NCBI GenBank assembly: GCA_027298025.1
Contig: JAPUGV010000262.1
Span: 1 to 39,240, forward strand
Length of the DNA stretch: 39,240 bases
Direction: 5' to 3'
Source of the DNA: Chloroflexota bacterium
GTDB taxonomy: Bacteria; Chloroflexota; Anaerolineae; Anaerolineales; E44-bin32
Under the pieces are notes generated by a model. The model was given only the letters and a program-made list of their open reading frames with translations, was not told where the DNA came from and did not search any database. Of the stretch, positions 1 to 8,219 are shown piece by piece. Each line of letters begins with the position of its first letter. Position 1 is the stretch's first letter. The translations under genes and the position numbers were made by a program.

Positions 1-170
1 TTCTCGAACCGTACAAGCTCCTGTGCAACCACATCCGCCACGCCAGAGACGCTCGCGATGCCATCACCGGCCTCGACCGTCGTCCCCACATCTTGGCGCT
101 CAACTTCGGGTGTAAATTCCTCGACCTGCTTTTGCAGATCAGAGAAGATGTTTTCTACAAATTCGGACAT
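1..170 (-). CDS. atpA: ATP synthase F1 subunit alpha, N-terminal part (cut by window edge)
   Basis: Only the first 56 codons are present; the gene runs off the left edge. The peptide starts MSEFVENIFSDLQKQ, then has the alpha-subunit beta-barrel signature GTTVEAGDGIASVSGV and QELVRF, which match the N-terminal crown domain of the catalytic F1 hexamer's regulatory subunit. The start at 170 follows a GGGAGG ribosome binding site four bases upstream. The preceding gene is proC, 138 bases away; the usual delta-subunit gene atpH is not there. The walker motifs lie outside the window, so a functional judgement is not possible, but the family call is firm. Confidence 0.9.
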   Translation of the reverse strand, partial: MSEFVENIFSDLQKQVEEFTPEVERQDVGTTVEAGDGIASVSGVADVVAQELVRFE

Positions 171-185
171 CGCGCCTCCCACGCT

Positions 186-214
186 GTTCTACCATCTCGA
201 CTCTTGTTTGTCCA
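186..214 (-). promoter_or_regulatory. candidate sigma-70 type promoter of atpA
   Basis: On the minus strand a TGGACA box (209-214) and a TAGAAC box (186-191) are separated by exactly 17 bases. They lie just upstream of the atpA ribosome binding site, predicting a start about 8 bases before the ATG. This is a consensus match by eye only. Confidence 0.35.
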
Positions 215-308
215 CACTTTCACAAACGGGCCTACGACGTCCAGCCCTGGAATGAGAACTTTCGAAGACATGGGATCCGGAATGCACTCGGGTCGCGGGC
301 TTCTGCGC

Positions 309-1148
309 TTAGGAACTGTTCAGTCCGCGCTTCTTTCCCTCGCCTAATTCGACAGAGCGTTCGTAAGCGGCCCAGATAGCACGCGCCAACCCCGTTCTGA
401 ACCCCGCCTTCTCGAGATAATAAATTGCCTCGGCCGAGGTTCCCCCCGGCGATGTGACCTGATTGCGCAGCCTTGCGGGGTGACTTGCGGAATGCTCGTA
501 AAATATCAGCGAGCCGCGGATCGTCTCCAGCACGAGCTCCTCCGCGATCCTGCGCGGGAAGCCCATATGGACGCCGGCATCGATCATGGCCTCCATGAAC
601 AAGAACACATAGGTTGGACCCGTACCGGAGAGTGCGGTCGCCATATTCAGGTAGTCCTCTTCTTCGACCTCGATCTCTTTGCCCAGTGCTCTTAGCAAAT
701 CCACCGCATGCTCGCTTTGTCCGTCGGTTACTGCGGAGGTTTTCGTCCATACAGTGATGCCTGCCCCCACCTGTCCAGGCGTATTGGGCATCGCACGCAC
801 GATTGCCGGATGCTTGAGACCGTCTGCGATCGTTGAAAGGTTGGCTCCAGCCACAATCGAAACCACCAGCGCCTGCTGGGGAATATTGGATTGAAGGTCG
901 TCCAGCACTTCCGCAAGCGATTGGGGCTTGACCGTTAGCACGACAACTGAAGCGCCCTCCACGGCCTTGCGGTTCTCGGTGGTGGTCATGGCGCCATACT
1001 TTTCGTGCAGGCGCTCCAAACGGTGAGGCCGAGGCCCGCTCATCATGACACGCTCCCCAGGCAGCTCCCCGCGTTCAGTCAAAGAAGCCACCATCGCCTC
1101 CGCCATCACGCCCGGGCCAATGAATGCGATCGGCCGGTCGTCAAACAT
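309..1148 (-). CDS. proC: pyrroline-5-carboxylate reductase
   Basis: This 279-residue protein catalyses the last step of proline synthesis, the NAD(P)H-dependent reduction of pyrroline-5-carboxylate in the cytoplasm. The N-terminal Rossmann fold shows FIGPGVMAEAM (residues 9-19), followed by VVVLTVKPQ (about 68-76) and the family pattern RAMPNTPGQVGAG (about 118-130). The C-terminal dimerisation domain carries ALSGTGPTYVF and the signature VTSPGGTSAEAIYYLE. Length is normal. It follows ruvA by 61 bases on the same strand and precedes atpA. It may be transcribed with the ruv genes; nothing specific to proline control is visible. Confidence 0.95.
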   Translation of the reverse strand: MFDDRPIAFIGPGVMAEAMVASLTERGELPGERVMMSGPRPHRLERLHEKYGAMTTTENRKAVEGASVVVLTVKPQSLAEVLDDLQSNIPQQALVVSIVAGANLSTIADGLKHPAIVRAMPNTPGQVGAGITVWTKTSAVTDGQSEHAVDLLRALGKEIEVEEEDYLNMATALSGTGPTYVFLFMEAMIDAGVHMGFPRRIAEELVLETIRGSLIFYEHSASHPARLRNQVTSPGGTSAEAIYYLEKAGFRTGLARAIWAAYERSVELGEGKKRGLNSS

Positions 1149-1209
1149 CAGAGAGGGTTATCGGTCCAAGGTTCATGTCCCACAGTTTCCAGTTCTCTAT
1201 TTGATCGAC

Positions 1210-1788
1210 TCAGGGTTTGGCGAAGTATTGTAGAGCCAGCTTCACTCGCTCCTCGACTTCGTCGGGTGCTTCCGATCCCAATGAATGGACCGCTGATTGG
1301 GCTTCCATCGGACTGTAGCCCAGTGCAGTAAGCACAGATACGACTTCCTCGTCCATCTCAGTTGGAGCGAAATCCATAATCGGAGCCATCGCAATTCGGT
1401 CTTTCAAATGAAATACAATGCGCTCGGAAGTTTTCTTCCCAATCCCCGGCACACGAACTAACGCTTCCGGCTGATTGTTCGCCACCGCCAGCCGCAGCGT
1501 GTCTATGGACAGATTGGATAGGGTAGCGAGCGCCAGTCTTGGGCCCACTCCGGTCACTTTCAAGAGCTCGAGGAACACCTCGCGTTCCTCCTGGCTGCTG
1601 AAACCGTAAAGGAGGAGTGCATCCTCCCTGACGACCAGGTAAGTTTCAATGTAGATCGATCTCCCGATCGAGGGCGCGCTCTCCAGCACGCGGCCCGTCA
1701 CGGCCACCTGCAGGCCGACGCCCCCGACCTCGAGCGTCAGCTCGTGGTCACCGACCCTCTGGAGAATGCCCCGAAGCGACGTAATCAC
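1210..1788 (-). CDS. ruvA: Holliday junction branch migration subunit RuvA
   Basis: The 192-residue protein begins MITSLRGIL from a GTG codon. RuvA tetramers clamp Holliday junctions and load the RuvB motor during recombinational repair. The OB-fold N-terminal domain (1-65) contains LVVREDALLLYGF. Two helix-hairpin-helix motifs follow: LLKVTGVGPRLALATLS (about 74-90) and LVRVPGIGKKTSERIVF (about 109-125). The C-terminal RuvB-binding domain has VLTALGYSPMEAQSAV. It sits 19 bases after ruvC. No ruvB is present in the window. No clear ribosome binding site precedes the GTG, so translation may depend on coupling to ruvC. Confidence 0.95.
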   Translation of the reverse strand: MITSLRGILQRVGDHELTLEVGGVGLQVAVTGRVLESAPSIGRSIYIETYLVVREDALLLYGFSSQEEREVFLELLKVTGVGPRLALATLSNLSIDTLRLAVANNQPEALVRVPGIGKKTSERIVFHLKDRIAMAPIMDFAPTEMDEEVVSVLTALGYSPMEAQSAVHSLGSEAPDEVEERVKLALQYFAKP

Positions 1789-1807
1789 GGGTCGCGATCA
1801 GCGAAAT

Positions 1808-2305
1808 TCAAGCCTCAGAAAGCCTCTGATGTGTGCTCTCAGTGTGAATATGGCAGATGGCTACCGCCAACGCGTCTGCTGCATCATCCGGCTGTGGTCG
1901 AGCCTCTAATCCCAGGAGGATCTTCACCATCTCCTGCACTTGGGATTTACCGGCTCCACCGTAGCCACAGATGGCCTGCTTAACAGCCAGCGGAGCGTAC
2001 TCGCGCACCTCCAGCTGCGCCTCTGCCAGAGTCAGCATCGCTACGCCGGAGGCCTGGCCTACGCTGAGCGCGGTGTTTACGTGTTCGCGCACAAAGAGTT
2101 TCTCCACCGCTGCGCTCTCGGGACGGTGAAGGGTCAGGAGCTGCGAGAGCTGATTTGAGATTTCGAGCAGCCGCGTGGCTTGCGGCAGCTCCGCCGAAGT
2201 TTCAATGACTCCGTACTCGACTGCGGTGAGAGACCCGTCCCTCCCTTGATCTACGACCCCATACCCTGTAAGAGCGATCCCAGGATCTATGCCGATGACA
2301 AGCAG
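1808..2305 (-). CDS. ruvC: Holliday junction resolvase RuvC, probable CTG start
   Basis: RuvC cuts Holliday junctions delivered by RuvAB. The frame reads LLVIGIDPGIALTGYG at its N-terminus, with catalytic Asp7; Glu68 lies in VEKLFV and Asp141/Asp144 in PDDAADALA, so all four acidic residues are present. Length would be 165 residues, normal for the family. The frame is closed by the yebC stop codon (2318-2320). Between that stop and the DPG motif there is no ATG, GTG or TTG; the codons are GAG CTT GAG CCC CTG CTT GTC ATC. The CTG at 2303-2305 lies nine bases after an AGGAG and gives exactly the expected N-terminus, so I chose it. A start at the later GTG (2105-2107) would lose the first catalytic Asp. 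Confidence 0.9.
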   Translation of the reverse strand: MLVIGIDPGIALTGYGVVDQGRDGSLTAVEYGVIETSAELPQATRLLEISNQLSQLLTLHRPESAAVEKLFVREHVNTALSVGQASGVAMLTLAEAQLEVREYAPLAVKQAICGYGGAGKSQVQEMVKILLGLEARPQPDDAADALAVAICHIHTESTHQRLSEA

Positions 2306-2317
2306 GGGCTCAAGCTC

Positions 2318-3073
2318 CTAAGCAGTTTCCAGAAGCGCAACGGCCTCATCTGTGACGTCAAGGTTTGAGAATACGCCTTGGACATCGTCCAGATCTTCCA
2401 TGTTCTCAATCATGCGCATGACCTGCAGCGATTCTCCCGCGGGCAGACTCACGACCGAAGTAGGAATCATCCGCAAACTGGCTTCGTCAGCTCTTACCTC
2501 CATGGATTCCAGTGCATCGCTGATGGCCTTGTAAGCCTCGACCGGCGCTATGATCTCGATATCCTCCTCGCCAAGGATGACGTCCTCTGCTCCCGCCTCG
2601 ACCATAGCCTCGAAGATCGCCTCTGGATCCGTGGAGCCAGCCATTATCACAAAGTACGCCGAGCGCACGAACTGCCAGGAAACCGCACCCGCATCGGCCA
2701 GGTTGCCGCCTCCCTTGATCAGCTGGTGCCTGAGATCGGCCACAGTACGGTTCCGATTGTCCGTGACGACCTCGATCATAAGAGCCACGCCATGCGGTGC
2801 ATAGCCTTCATACATGATCTGCTCGAACTTGGATCCTTCCTTTTCTTCACCCGTGCCGCGTCGAATCGAGCGCTCAATATTATCCTTTGGCATGTTATTC
2901 GATTTCGCACGATCCACCGCAAGGCGCAGGGCCACATTGGTATCCTGGTCACCTCCGCCCTCACGCGCGGCCACAGAGATCTCACGTGCCAGCCGCGTGA
3001 AGAGATTGCCGCGCTTGGCATCCGTGGCGGCTTTCTTTCGCTTAATCGTCGACCATTTGGAATGTCCGGACAT
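2318..3073 (-). CDS. yebC: YebC/PmpR family protein (TACO1-type)
   Basis: A 251-residue cytoplasmic protein starting MSGHSKWSTIKRKK, the hallmark of the family, followed by DAKRGNLFTRLAREI and the conserved GYAPHGVALMIEVVTDNRNRT around residues 90-110. Family members have been described as transcription regulators and, more recently, as factors relieving ribosome stalling; I cannot choose from sequence alone. The order yebC-ruvC-ruvA is common in bacteria and only 12 bases separate yebC from the inferred ruvC start. Length is normal. Confidence 0.95.
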   Translation of the reverse strand: MSGHSKWSTIKRKKAATDAKRGNLFTRLAREISVAAREGGGDQDTNVALRLAVDRAKSNNMPKDNIERSIRRGTGEEKEGSKFEQIMYEGYAPHGVALMIEVVTDNRNRTVADLRHQLIKGGGNLADAGAVSWQFVRSAYFVIMAGSTDPEAIFEAMVEAGAEDVILGEEDIEIIAPVEAYKAISDALESMEVRADEASLRMIPTSVVSLPAGESLQVMRMIENMEDLDDVQGVFSNLDVTDEAVALLETA

Positions 3074-3148
3074 GGGTCACGCTTAGAGGGGATCGTGGCG
3101 ATTATACCAACGGCCTTCGCAGGTACCAAACCCTTGGAGGCTAATGAG

Positions 3149-3910
3149 CTACCCGAGCATTTGGCGTAGTTTTCGAATGGTATCGATGCTCTGACCGCGA
3201 AAGTGATTGTTGGCGTAAACCAGCACGAGTGCATCCTCAGAATCAAGATCCTGGATCTTCGGAATCCACTCTTCCAGTTCCTGCTCGGAGTATGTGTAGT
3301 CATATCGCTCCCAGGCATGCTCGTGCTTCCACCATTTTTCTGCGTTTCGGCCGTGGAAGCGCACATAAGATACCGGCCCGCTCGCTCGGGATACGGGCGG
3401 CATTAATCCCCGCAACCGCGGCTCGTCGACGGCACAATAGCCGAAATCAAGCGACTCAAGCAGGGAGAATGTCTCCTCCGACACCCAGGCATGATCGCGG
3501 AATTCGATAACCGTCGGAATGTCTGACAGACCATTGCGGAGCAAGCTCAGGTAGTCGGTGTTATCTGCCGTGGGATGGAAAGAAAAGGGGAACTGCGCCA
3601 GGACACAAGCCAATTTTCCGGAGCGTGCTAGCGGCTCGATTCCTTCCCGAAATGTCTCAAAGTCAGGCTCCATTCGTTCATGCGTCAAGGATTTGTGAGC
3701 CTTGACCGAGAACAGGAAACCCTCCGGGGTGCGCTCCACCCATCCGGCCGCGGTCTTGGCGGAAGGTACGCGATAGTAGGTCACGTTTAGCTCGACCGTA
3801 TCGAACTCCTGCGAGTAGAACGGGAGCCATTGCCACTTCGGCAGGTCTTTCGGGTAAACCGGGCCAATCCAATCCTCGTAGGAGAAACCGGAGGTGCCAA
3901 ATCGGATCAC
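3149..3910 (-). CDS. DUF72 (YecE-like) TIM-barrel protein
   Basis: The 253-residue protein opens with VIRFGTSGFSYEDW, the typical first strand of DUF72 proteins, and contains ELNVTYYRVPS, FSVKAHKSLTH, FRDHAWV and a C-terminal VYANNHFRGQS, all family landmarks. The molecular function of DUF72 is not established. I chose the GTG at 3908-3910, which overlaps the alcohol dehydrogenase stop by four bases (GTGA) and yields the normal family length; the open frame upstream of it has no homology to the family. The overlap implies translational coupling to the dehydrogenase gene. A 75-base gap separates it from yebC. Confidence 0.9.
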   Translation of the reverse strand: MIRFGTSGFSYEDWIGPVYPKDLPKWQWLPFYSQEFDTVELNVTYYRVPSAKTAAGWVERTPEGFLFSVKAHKSLTHERMEPDFETFREGIEPLARSGKLACVLAQFPFSFHPTADNTDYLSLLRNGLSDIPTVIEFRDHAWVSEETFSLLESLDFGYCAVDEPRLRGLMPPVSRASGPVSYVRFHGRNAEKWWKHEHAWERYDYTYSEQELEEWIPKIQDLDSEDALVLVYANNHFRGQSIDTIRKLRQMLG

Positions 3911-4902
3911 GGAATGAGCACCCCCGCGCCGTCGATTCTGCTTTCCTTCATATCCCTCAGGGCCTCGTTGGCCTGCTCCAATGGGTATCGCTCGATGCGG
4001 GCGCGAACGGGTATCTCGGCCGCAAGCGCCAAGAACTCGACACCGTCCTGATATGTGGCGTTTGTAACGCTTCTCAGCGTCCGCTCTTCCCAAATGAGGC
4101 GGTAAGGAAACTCGGGGATCGGCGTCATATGGATGGCATTGAGGGCCAGCGTTCCCCCCGGGCGAAGCTTTGGAAGCATGATCGGCACCAATCGGCCAGC
4201 CGGAGCAAAGATGATGGCTCGGTCTAGCGACGCAGGGGCTTCGTCCTCCGCATCGCCGACCCATGTGGCTCCGAGTTGCCGGGCCAATGCTTGATGGCCC
4301 TTGCTGCGCGTGAAGACATAAACCTCGTGCCCCCAGTGCACTGCCACCTGGATCACCAGGTGGGCGCTGGCACCGAAGCCAACCAATCCCAACCGCTCTC
4401 CCGGCCTCAGATCCGCTTTGTGCAGCGACCGATAGCCGACGATTCCTGCGCACAGCAGGGGCGCCAGGTCCTCATCTCGAATCGCTTGCGGAACCTTCAA
4501 AGCATAATTAGCGTGAGCTAGAATGGCTTCCGCGTAGCCGCCATCCACATGAAATCCAGTGAATTCTGCCTCGCGGCAGAGGTTCTCTTCACCGCGCAGG
4601 CAAGCATCGCAAGTGTTGCAGGCGTTGTGGAGCCAGGGAACGCCTGCTCGCTCGCCGAGGGTCCAGCCCTTTACATCTGCCCCGATAGCGATGACTTCAC
4701 CAACCACCTGATGCCCGGGCGTCAACGGGACTCGAGAGGGCTCGATGTCGCCCTCGATGATATGCAAATCAGTTCGGCAGATTCCGCTGGCAAGCACTTT
4801 AAGCAGCAGTTGCCCTGCTCGCGGTTGCGAATCTGCCACTTCCTCTAACCGCAGGGGGCTTCTTTCAATTGGGCCGGGTTTGTTCAGCCGGATGGCCTTC
4901 AA
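3907..4902 (-). CDS. zinc-dependent alcohol dehydrogenase (MDR superfamily, AdhA-like)
   Basis: This 331-residue protein belongs to the medium-chain dehydrogenases, which oxidise alcohols or reduce aldehydes with NAD(P). Catalytic zinc ligands are Cys42 (GICRTDLH), His64 (PGHQVVGEV) and Cys151; the structural zinc cysteines are 95, 98, 101 and 109. The nucleotide fold has GFGASAH near residue 175. GHQ replaces the more usual GHE after the zinc histidine, as I recall also in the AdhA subgroup. Translation starts at a TTG (4900-4902); MKAIRL is the standard N-terminus. Substrate is unknown. It is divergent from the histidine kinase gene and overlaps the DUF72 gene. Confidence 0.88.
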   Translation of the reverse strand: MKAIRLNKPGPIERSPLRLEEVADSQPRAGQLLLKVLASGICRTDLHIIEGDIEPSRVPLTPGHQVVGEVIAIGADVKGWTLGERAGVPWLHNACNTCDACLRGEENLCREAEFTGFHVDGGYAEAILAHANYALKVPQAIRDEDLAPLLCAGIVGYRSLHKADLRPGERLGLVGFGASAHLVIQVAVHWGHEVYVFTRSKGHQALARQLGATWVGDAEDEAPASLDRAIIFAPAGRLVPIMLPKLRPGGTLALNAIHMTPIPEFPYRLIWEERTLRSVTNATYQDGVEFLALAAEIPVRARIERYPLEQANEALRDMKESRIDGAGVLIP

Positions 4903-4935
4903 TTTCCTGCCTCTCGGGAAGACAGTCTTCCTAGT

Positions 4936-4963
4936 TTGGCCAGAACGGTGCCTGTGCTAAAAT
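4936..4963 (+). promoter_or_regulatory. candidate promoter of the histidine kinase gene
   Basis: TTGGCC (4936-4941) and TAAAAT (4958-4963) are 16 bases apart, ending 17 bases before the kinase ATG. This fits a sigma-70 type promoter with a very short leader. No strong ribosome binding site is visible, consistent with such a leader. Confidence 0.4.
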
Positions 4964-4980
4964 CGCGCGTTGGGTCCCAT

Positions 4981-6261
4981 ATGACGGACAAACCGATCGT
5001 CTTAGATCAGGCTCAGCGGCTTGAGCGCCTGTTAGAAATCAGTCGCGCGCTAACCTCAAATCTCGATCTGCCCTCGTTGCTCCAATCGATTGTGGAAGTC
5101 GCCGCTGAAATCACGGAGGGCGAGTCGGCCTCGATCCTGCTTCATGATCCCGCTACGGGCGACTTGGTCTTCGAAGCCGTACCGGAGATTCAAGGCGAGG
5201 GCATGAAGCAAATTCACGTGCCCATTGATTCGAGCGTCGCCGGCATGGTGTTCCAATCCGCTACGCCGCTGATCATCAATGACGCCATGGCTGACCACCG
5301 TATCTACCGCGAGGTCGATCGGCTAATTCGGTTCAAGACTCGCTCCATTCTTGCGGTGCCGCTGATGATCAAGCAGGAGCCCATCGGGGTGTTGGAGGCG
5401 GTTAACAAACTGGGCAACGCCAATTATACCGGCGCCGATCAGGCCTCCCTGGAAACGCTGGCGGCGCAGGCCGCTATCGCGATCGAGAATGCCCGGTTGA
5501 TAGCTAAGCTTCAGGACGCCAATCAGGAATTGGTGCGCTTGGATCGCATGAAATCAGATTTCATTGCCATCGCCTCTCACGAACTTCGAACGCCGCTGGG
5601 ACTGATACTCGGCCACGCAACATTTCTCAGGGAACTGATTGAGCAGCAACACCAAGATCAGCTTGAAGTCATCATTCGCAGCGCGGAGCGCCTAAAGGCA
5701 ATTGTGGAGGACCTGGCGCGCATCTCTCACCAGGAGGAAGGTCAATCTCGTGTAAGTCATCAACCCTTCTCGGTCAGTGCACTGGTCGAATCCCTCGTGG
5801 GCCGATTTGGCGAACTCGCGAAAGATAAGAAGATTCAGCTGGGCGCCGACGTTCCCGAGAATGATCCCCTTACAGTCGAGGGAGATCGAGACAAAATCGA
5901 GATCGCGCTCACGAACCTAATTCGCAATTCACTTATCTTCACCGATAAAGGAGGAGAAGTCGGGGTGAAGGCCGAGGCCTCCGAGGACTACGCACGCGTA
6001 TTTGTGGTCGATTCCGGGATCGGAATTCCGGAAAGGGATATCGATCGAGTGTTCGAACGGTTCTACCAGGTCGAATCGCATCTCACGCGCAAGCACGGCG
6101 GAATGGGGCTGGGTCTATCCATTGCCAAGGCCATGGTGGAGATGCACCAAGGTCAGATTTGGTGCGAGAGCAAAGAGGGGGTTGGGAGCCTTTTCTGCTT
6201 CATGCTGCCCATTACGAAGGAGCGAGCAGAGGCCGCTTCTAAGGTCTTCACGAACTACTAG
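4981..6261 (+). CDS. soluble GAF-domain sensor histidine kinase
   Basis: A 426-residue protein with no membrane segment. Residues about 10-175 form a GAF sensor domain (SILLHDPATGDLVFE, SVAGMVFQSATPLIIND, SILAVPLMIKQEPIGVLEAVNK). A short coiled linker leads to the HisKA domain with phospho-acceptor His200 in IASHELRTPLG. The ATPase domain shows an N-box with Asn316 (TNLIRNS), G1 box DSGIGIP (344-350), F-box FERFYQ and G2 box GGMGLGLSI (373-381). It should sense a cytoplasmic signal and phosphorylate a response regulator, but no regulator gene is adjacent. I chose ATG 4981 over an upstream in-frame codon because the latter would overlap the promoter. Confidence 0.92.
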   Translation: MTDKPIVLDQAQRLERLLEISRALTSNLDLPSLLQSIVEVAAEITEGESASILLHDPATGDLVFEAVPEIQGEGMKQIHVPIDSSVAGMVFQSATPLIINDAMADHRIYREVDRLIRFKTRSILAVPLMIKQEPIGVLEAVNKLGNANYTGADQASLETLAAQAAIAIENARLIAKLQDANQELVRLDRMKSDFIAIASHELRTPLGLILGHATFLRELIEQQHQDQLEVIIRSAERLKAIVEDLARISHQEEGQSRVSHQPFSVSALVESLVGRFGELAKDKKIQLGADVPENDPLTVEGDRDKIEIALTNLIRNSLIFTDKGGEVGVKAEASEDYARVFVVDSGIGIPERDIDRVFERFYQVESHLTRKHGGMGLGLSIAKAMVEMHQGQIWCESKEGVGSLFCFMLPITKERAEAASKVFTNY

Positions 6262-6273
6262 CCCTTGCCGTCT

Positions 6274-6303
6274 GCCGCGCAGTCTATGATTCACTTGCGC
6301 GGC
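6274..6303 (+). terminator. inverted repeat after the histidine kinase gene
   Basis: Perfect 8-base arms GCCGCGCA (6274-6281) and TGCGCGGC (6296-6303) enclose a 14-base loop, 13 bases after the kinase stop. No T-run follows, so intrinsic termination is uncertain. Confidence 0.35.
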
Positions 6304-6328
6304 CGGACCCTCCATCTTTGCCCTAAGC

Positions 6329-6366
6329 TATACTCCGCACCGAAGACGGGGCGTGGCCCAGCCCGG
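6329..6366 (+). pseudogene. truncated tRNA-Pro remnant (promoter box plus 5' end)
   Basis: These 38 bases match 8841-8878 at 35 positions. They cover the TATACT box, the spacer, the 5' acceptor strand CGGGGCG, the linker TG and the beginning of the D-arm; similarity stops abruptly at 6367. The remaining tRNA body is absent, so no functional tRNA can form. The copy is in direct orientation to the intact tRNA-Pro gene 2.5 kb downstream and lies at the left edge of an AT-richer segment. It may be a recombination scar or a decayed second tRNA gene. Confidence 0.75.
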
Positions 6367-6473
6367 AACACTCATGCTTCAGATCGAGCTGCCCCGCTCT
6401 TTGCTCCCGAATTCAACGCCTATTTCCTCTTGCGGTAGAAATTTCCCACTCCTGTTCCCTGGGCCTTCATTAA

Positions 6474-8219
6474 TTATTTTCCTCCAGTAAAAAGAGATTC
6501 GCCACTGTGGACCCCACCCTCAATCATGCCATCTACGACTGCTGCCCCGCTAACCGTTTCCTCTTCAAGGGTCGCCGGCTCAATTTTGGATTCCAGCAAT
6601 CTCTGATCTTGAAAGAGATAGGCAAAAACCGCTGAAAATAAATCTTGCAAGACGGTAATATCGTCGAATTTTTCAAAATCTTCGGTTGGCCACCTGATCG
6701 CCAAGAAAGTGCCGAATCTGTCCTGAAGATCGAGGCGGGATATCTCGGAAATATCGTAGGAATCGCCTGTAGAGCTACAGTTTTTCGTTAAGTAAGGTCC
6801 GTGATCGCCCGCCACAATCACAATCGCCTCAGGGTCATTCTCAATGATCGTTTCGACATCCTGCCGCATCTCAAGGTTAGCTCTCAACAGTCTCTCGTTA
6901 AAAAACTCGACCTCATTGGGCAAACAAGCCCCCGAATTTTGGCTGTGGGTAGGAAAGTTCGAATGCATGTAGATAAACTTTGGATCTTCCGACTCTTCGG
7001 AAAAGAGATTGATTTTTTCCAGGATAAACTGTTCCCTGGACACATTATCAAAGGCGATGGTAAACCGGAACTCTCCTAATAATATGGCTTTCAAAAGGGT
7101 GTTTGCCGAGGAGCTGTAGCTAGGAAATGAATAGTCGTAGCTGGGAACAATCCCTCGACCGAAATGATCCGAAGCAAATACTCCGTAAGTCTTGTAGCCA
7201 AATCCTTTCAGCAAGTTTTGAACTGTCCCGTCCCCCGAAACCCCTTTTCTTGGATTGCCATAAAAGTCCACTGATGCGTTGAGGACCCGGCTCATCGTGG
7301 AAACCGAAGTACCTCCTACCGAATAGGTGCGTGGATAAATCTGAAAATCCAGTTTTTCCAAATACTGCTCCTGGGAACGGTTATCGATCCCGTAAGCAAG
7401 CATGGTTTCGTTAGCGACATAGGCGTCATAGACGAGGAGGTAAACGCTTGGGGTAACGGCTGGTTCCTTGGAACCAATCAGCGTTACGAGCTTATTGTCA
7501 GTTCCATCAAGATCGGTTGTAAGCGACCCATCGTCCCGAGCCAAAAGCTGGGACACGCTGTTGGTCAAAAAATAAGCCGCGATTAAGAGATATAAGAGTT
7601 TTTGGTAATTGAGGTGAAACAAGAACCAACTTACCAGCAATACACCGCTAAAAACTGCCAGCTGGATTTTTAGGTCCCCTTCCTCAAACCACGCAAATTG
7701 TCGGCTCAGAGCCGCCATATTGGTAATCGAAAAAGCAAACGCCAATCCTAAAAACATCGCCGTTCGAGTCGAGCCAACTATCGTAAGAAGAATGGGGATA
7801 AGGAGGACAAAAAGAGCTACAAAGAGCGCAAAAACAAAAAGCACATAAAAAGAATCGAAAGGAGAGAGAATATCCTGATTATTCAGGATGTATTGAACCA
7901 CGGGCGCTAAAGGAAGTAAGAGAAGGGTCAGGTCACCAGCGGACAAGCTCCCTCTCGATGTTTTGCGGAACGGTGGTTTCACCCTTCCCAACTTTATGAA
8001 GGCGAAAAAGACGAGATACAGAAAGATCGTAATCAGGAGTACGTAAGTCCCCGATCGAGTCACAAAGACCTTGTTTACGCCTACTGGAAGCAGCCGCGAA
8101 AAAGAAATAAAGTAAAGAGTCAAAACCCCTAAAGGGACAAGGACGCGAGAAACGACTAGATCCGCTTTCCAATCCTTATTGGAGATAAATCTAAAGAACC
8201 TGCCACTATTCGCAAACAT
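6474..8219 (-). CDS. membrane-anchored sulfatase-fold hydrolase/transferase
   Basis: A 581-residue protein. The N-terminal part (to about residue 235) is very hydrophobic, with roughly six or seven membrane segments such as VLVPLGVLTLYFIS and ALFVALFVLLIPILLTIV. The C-terminal half looks like the alkaline-phosphatase/sulfatase fold: a metal Asp in YLLVYDAYV, a Ser/Thr-rich putative nucleophile region GGTSVSTMSRVL, a His in HSNFPTHSQN and the metal pair in IVIVAGDHGPYL. This layout recalls LtaS/phosphoglycerol-transferase-like enzymes acting on envelope polymers; the substrate is unknown. Codon use is clearly AT-richer than in the neighbours, suggesting transfer. ATG 8219 is chosen; a TTG at 8246 is possible, and neither has a strong ribosome binding site. 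Confidence 0.75.
   Translation of the reverse strand: MFANSGRFFRFISNKDWKADLVVSRVLVPLGVLTLYFISFSRLLPVGVNKVFVTRSGTYVLLITIFLYLVFFAFIKLGRVKPPFRKTSRGSLSAGDLTLLLLPLAPVVQYILNNQDILSPFDSFYVLFVFALFVALFVLLIPILLTIVGSTRTAMFLGLAFAFSITNMAALSRQFAWFEEGDLKIQLAVFSGVLLVSWFLFHLNYQKLLYLLIAAYFLTNSVSQLLARDDGSLTTDLDGTDNKLVTLIGSKEPAVTPSVYLLVYDAYVANETMLAYGIDNRSQEQYLEKLDFQIYPRTYSVGGTSVSTMSRVLNASVDFYGNPRKGVSGDGTVQNLLKGFGYKTYGVFASDHFGRGIVPSYDYSFPSYSSSANTLLKAILLGEFRFTIAFDNVSREQFILEKINLFSEESEDPKFIYMHSNFPTHSQNSGACLPNEVEFFNERLLRANLEMRQDVETIIENDPEAIVIVAGDHGPYLTKNCSSTGDSYDISEISRLDLQDRFGTFLAIRWPTEDFEKFDDITVLQDLFSAVFAYLFQDQRLLESKIEPATLEEETVSGAAVVDGMIEGGVHSGESLFTGGK

Noticed and set aside
232-750. Minus-strand 172-codon frame overlapping proC in another frame
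   Set aside because: It has shadow composition; the proC frame is unmistakable and the frame has no recognised family.
2378-3169. Plus-strand frame of 263 codons opposite yebC
   Set aside because: It is the antisense shadow of the well-recognised yebC gene and has no domain of its own.
3911-4453. Long in-frame extension upstream of the DUF72 protein
   Set aside because: It lies entirely within the alcohol dehydrogenase gene in another frame and has no family similarity; the GTG at 3910 gives the correct length.
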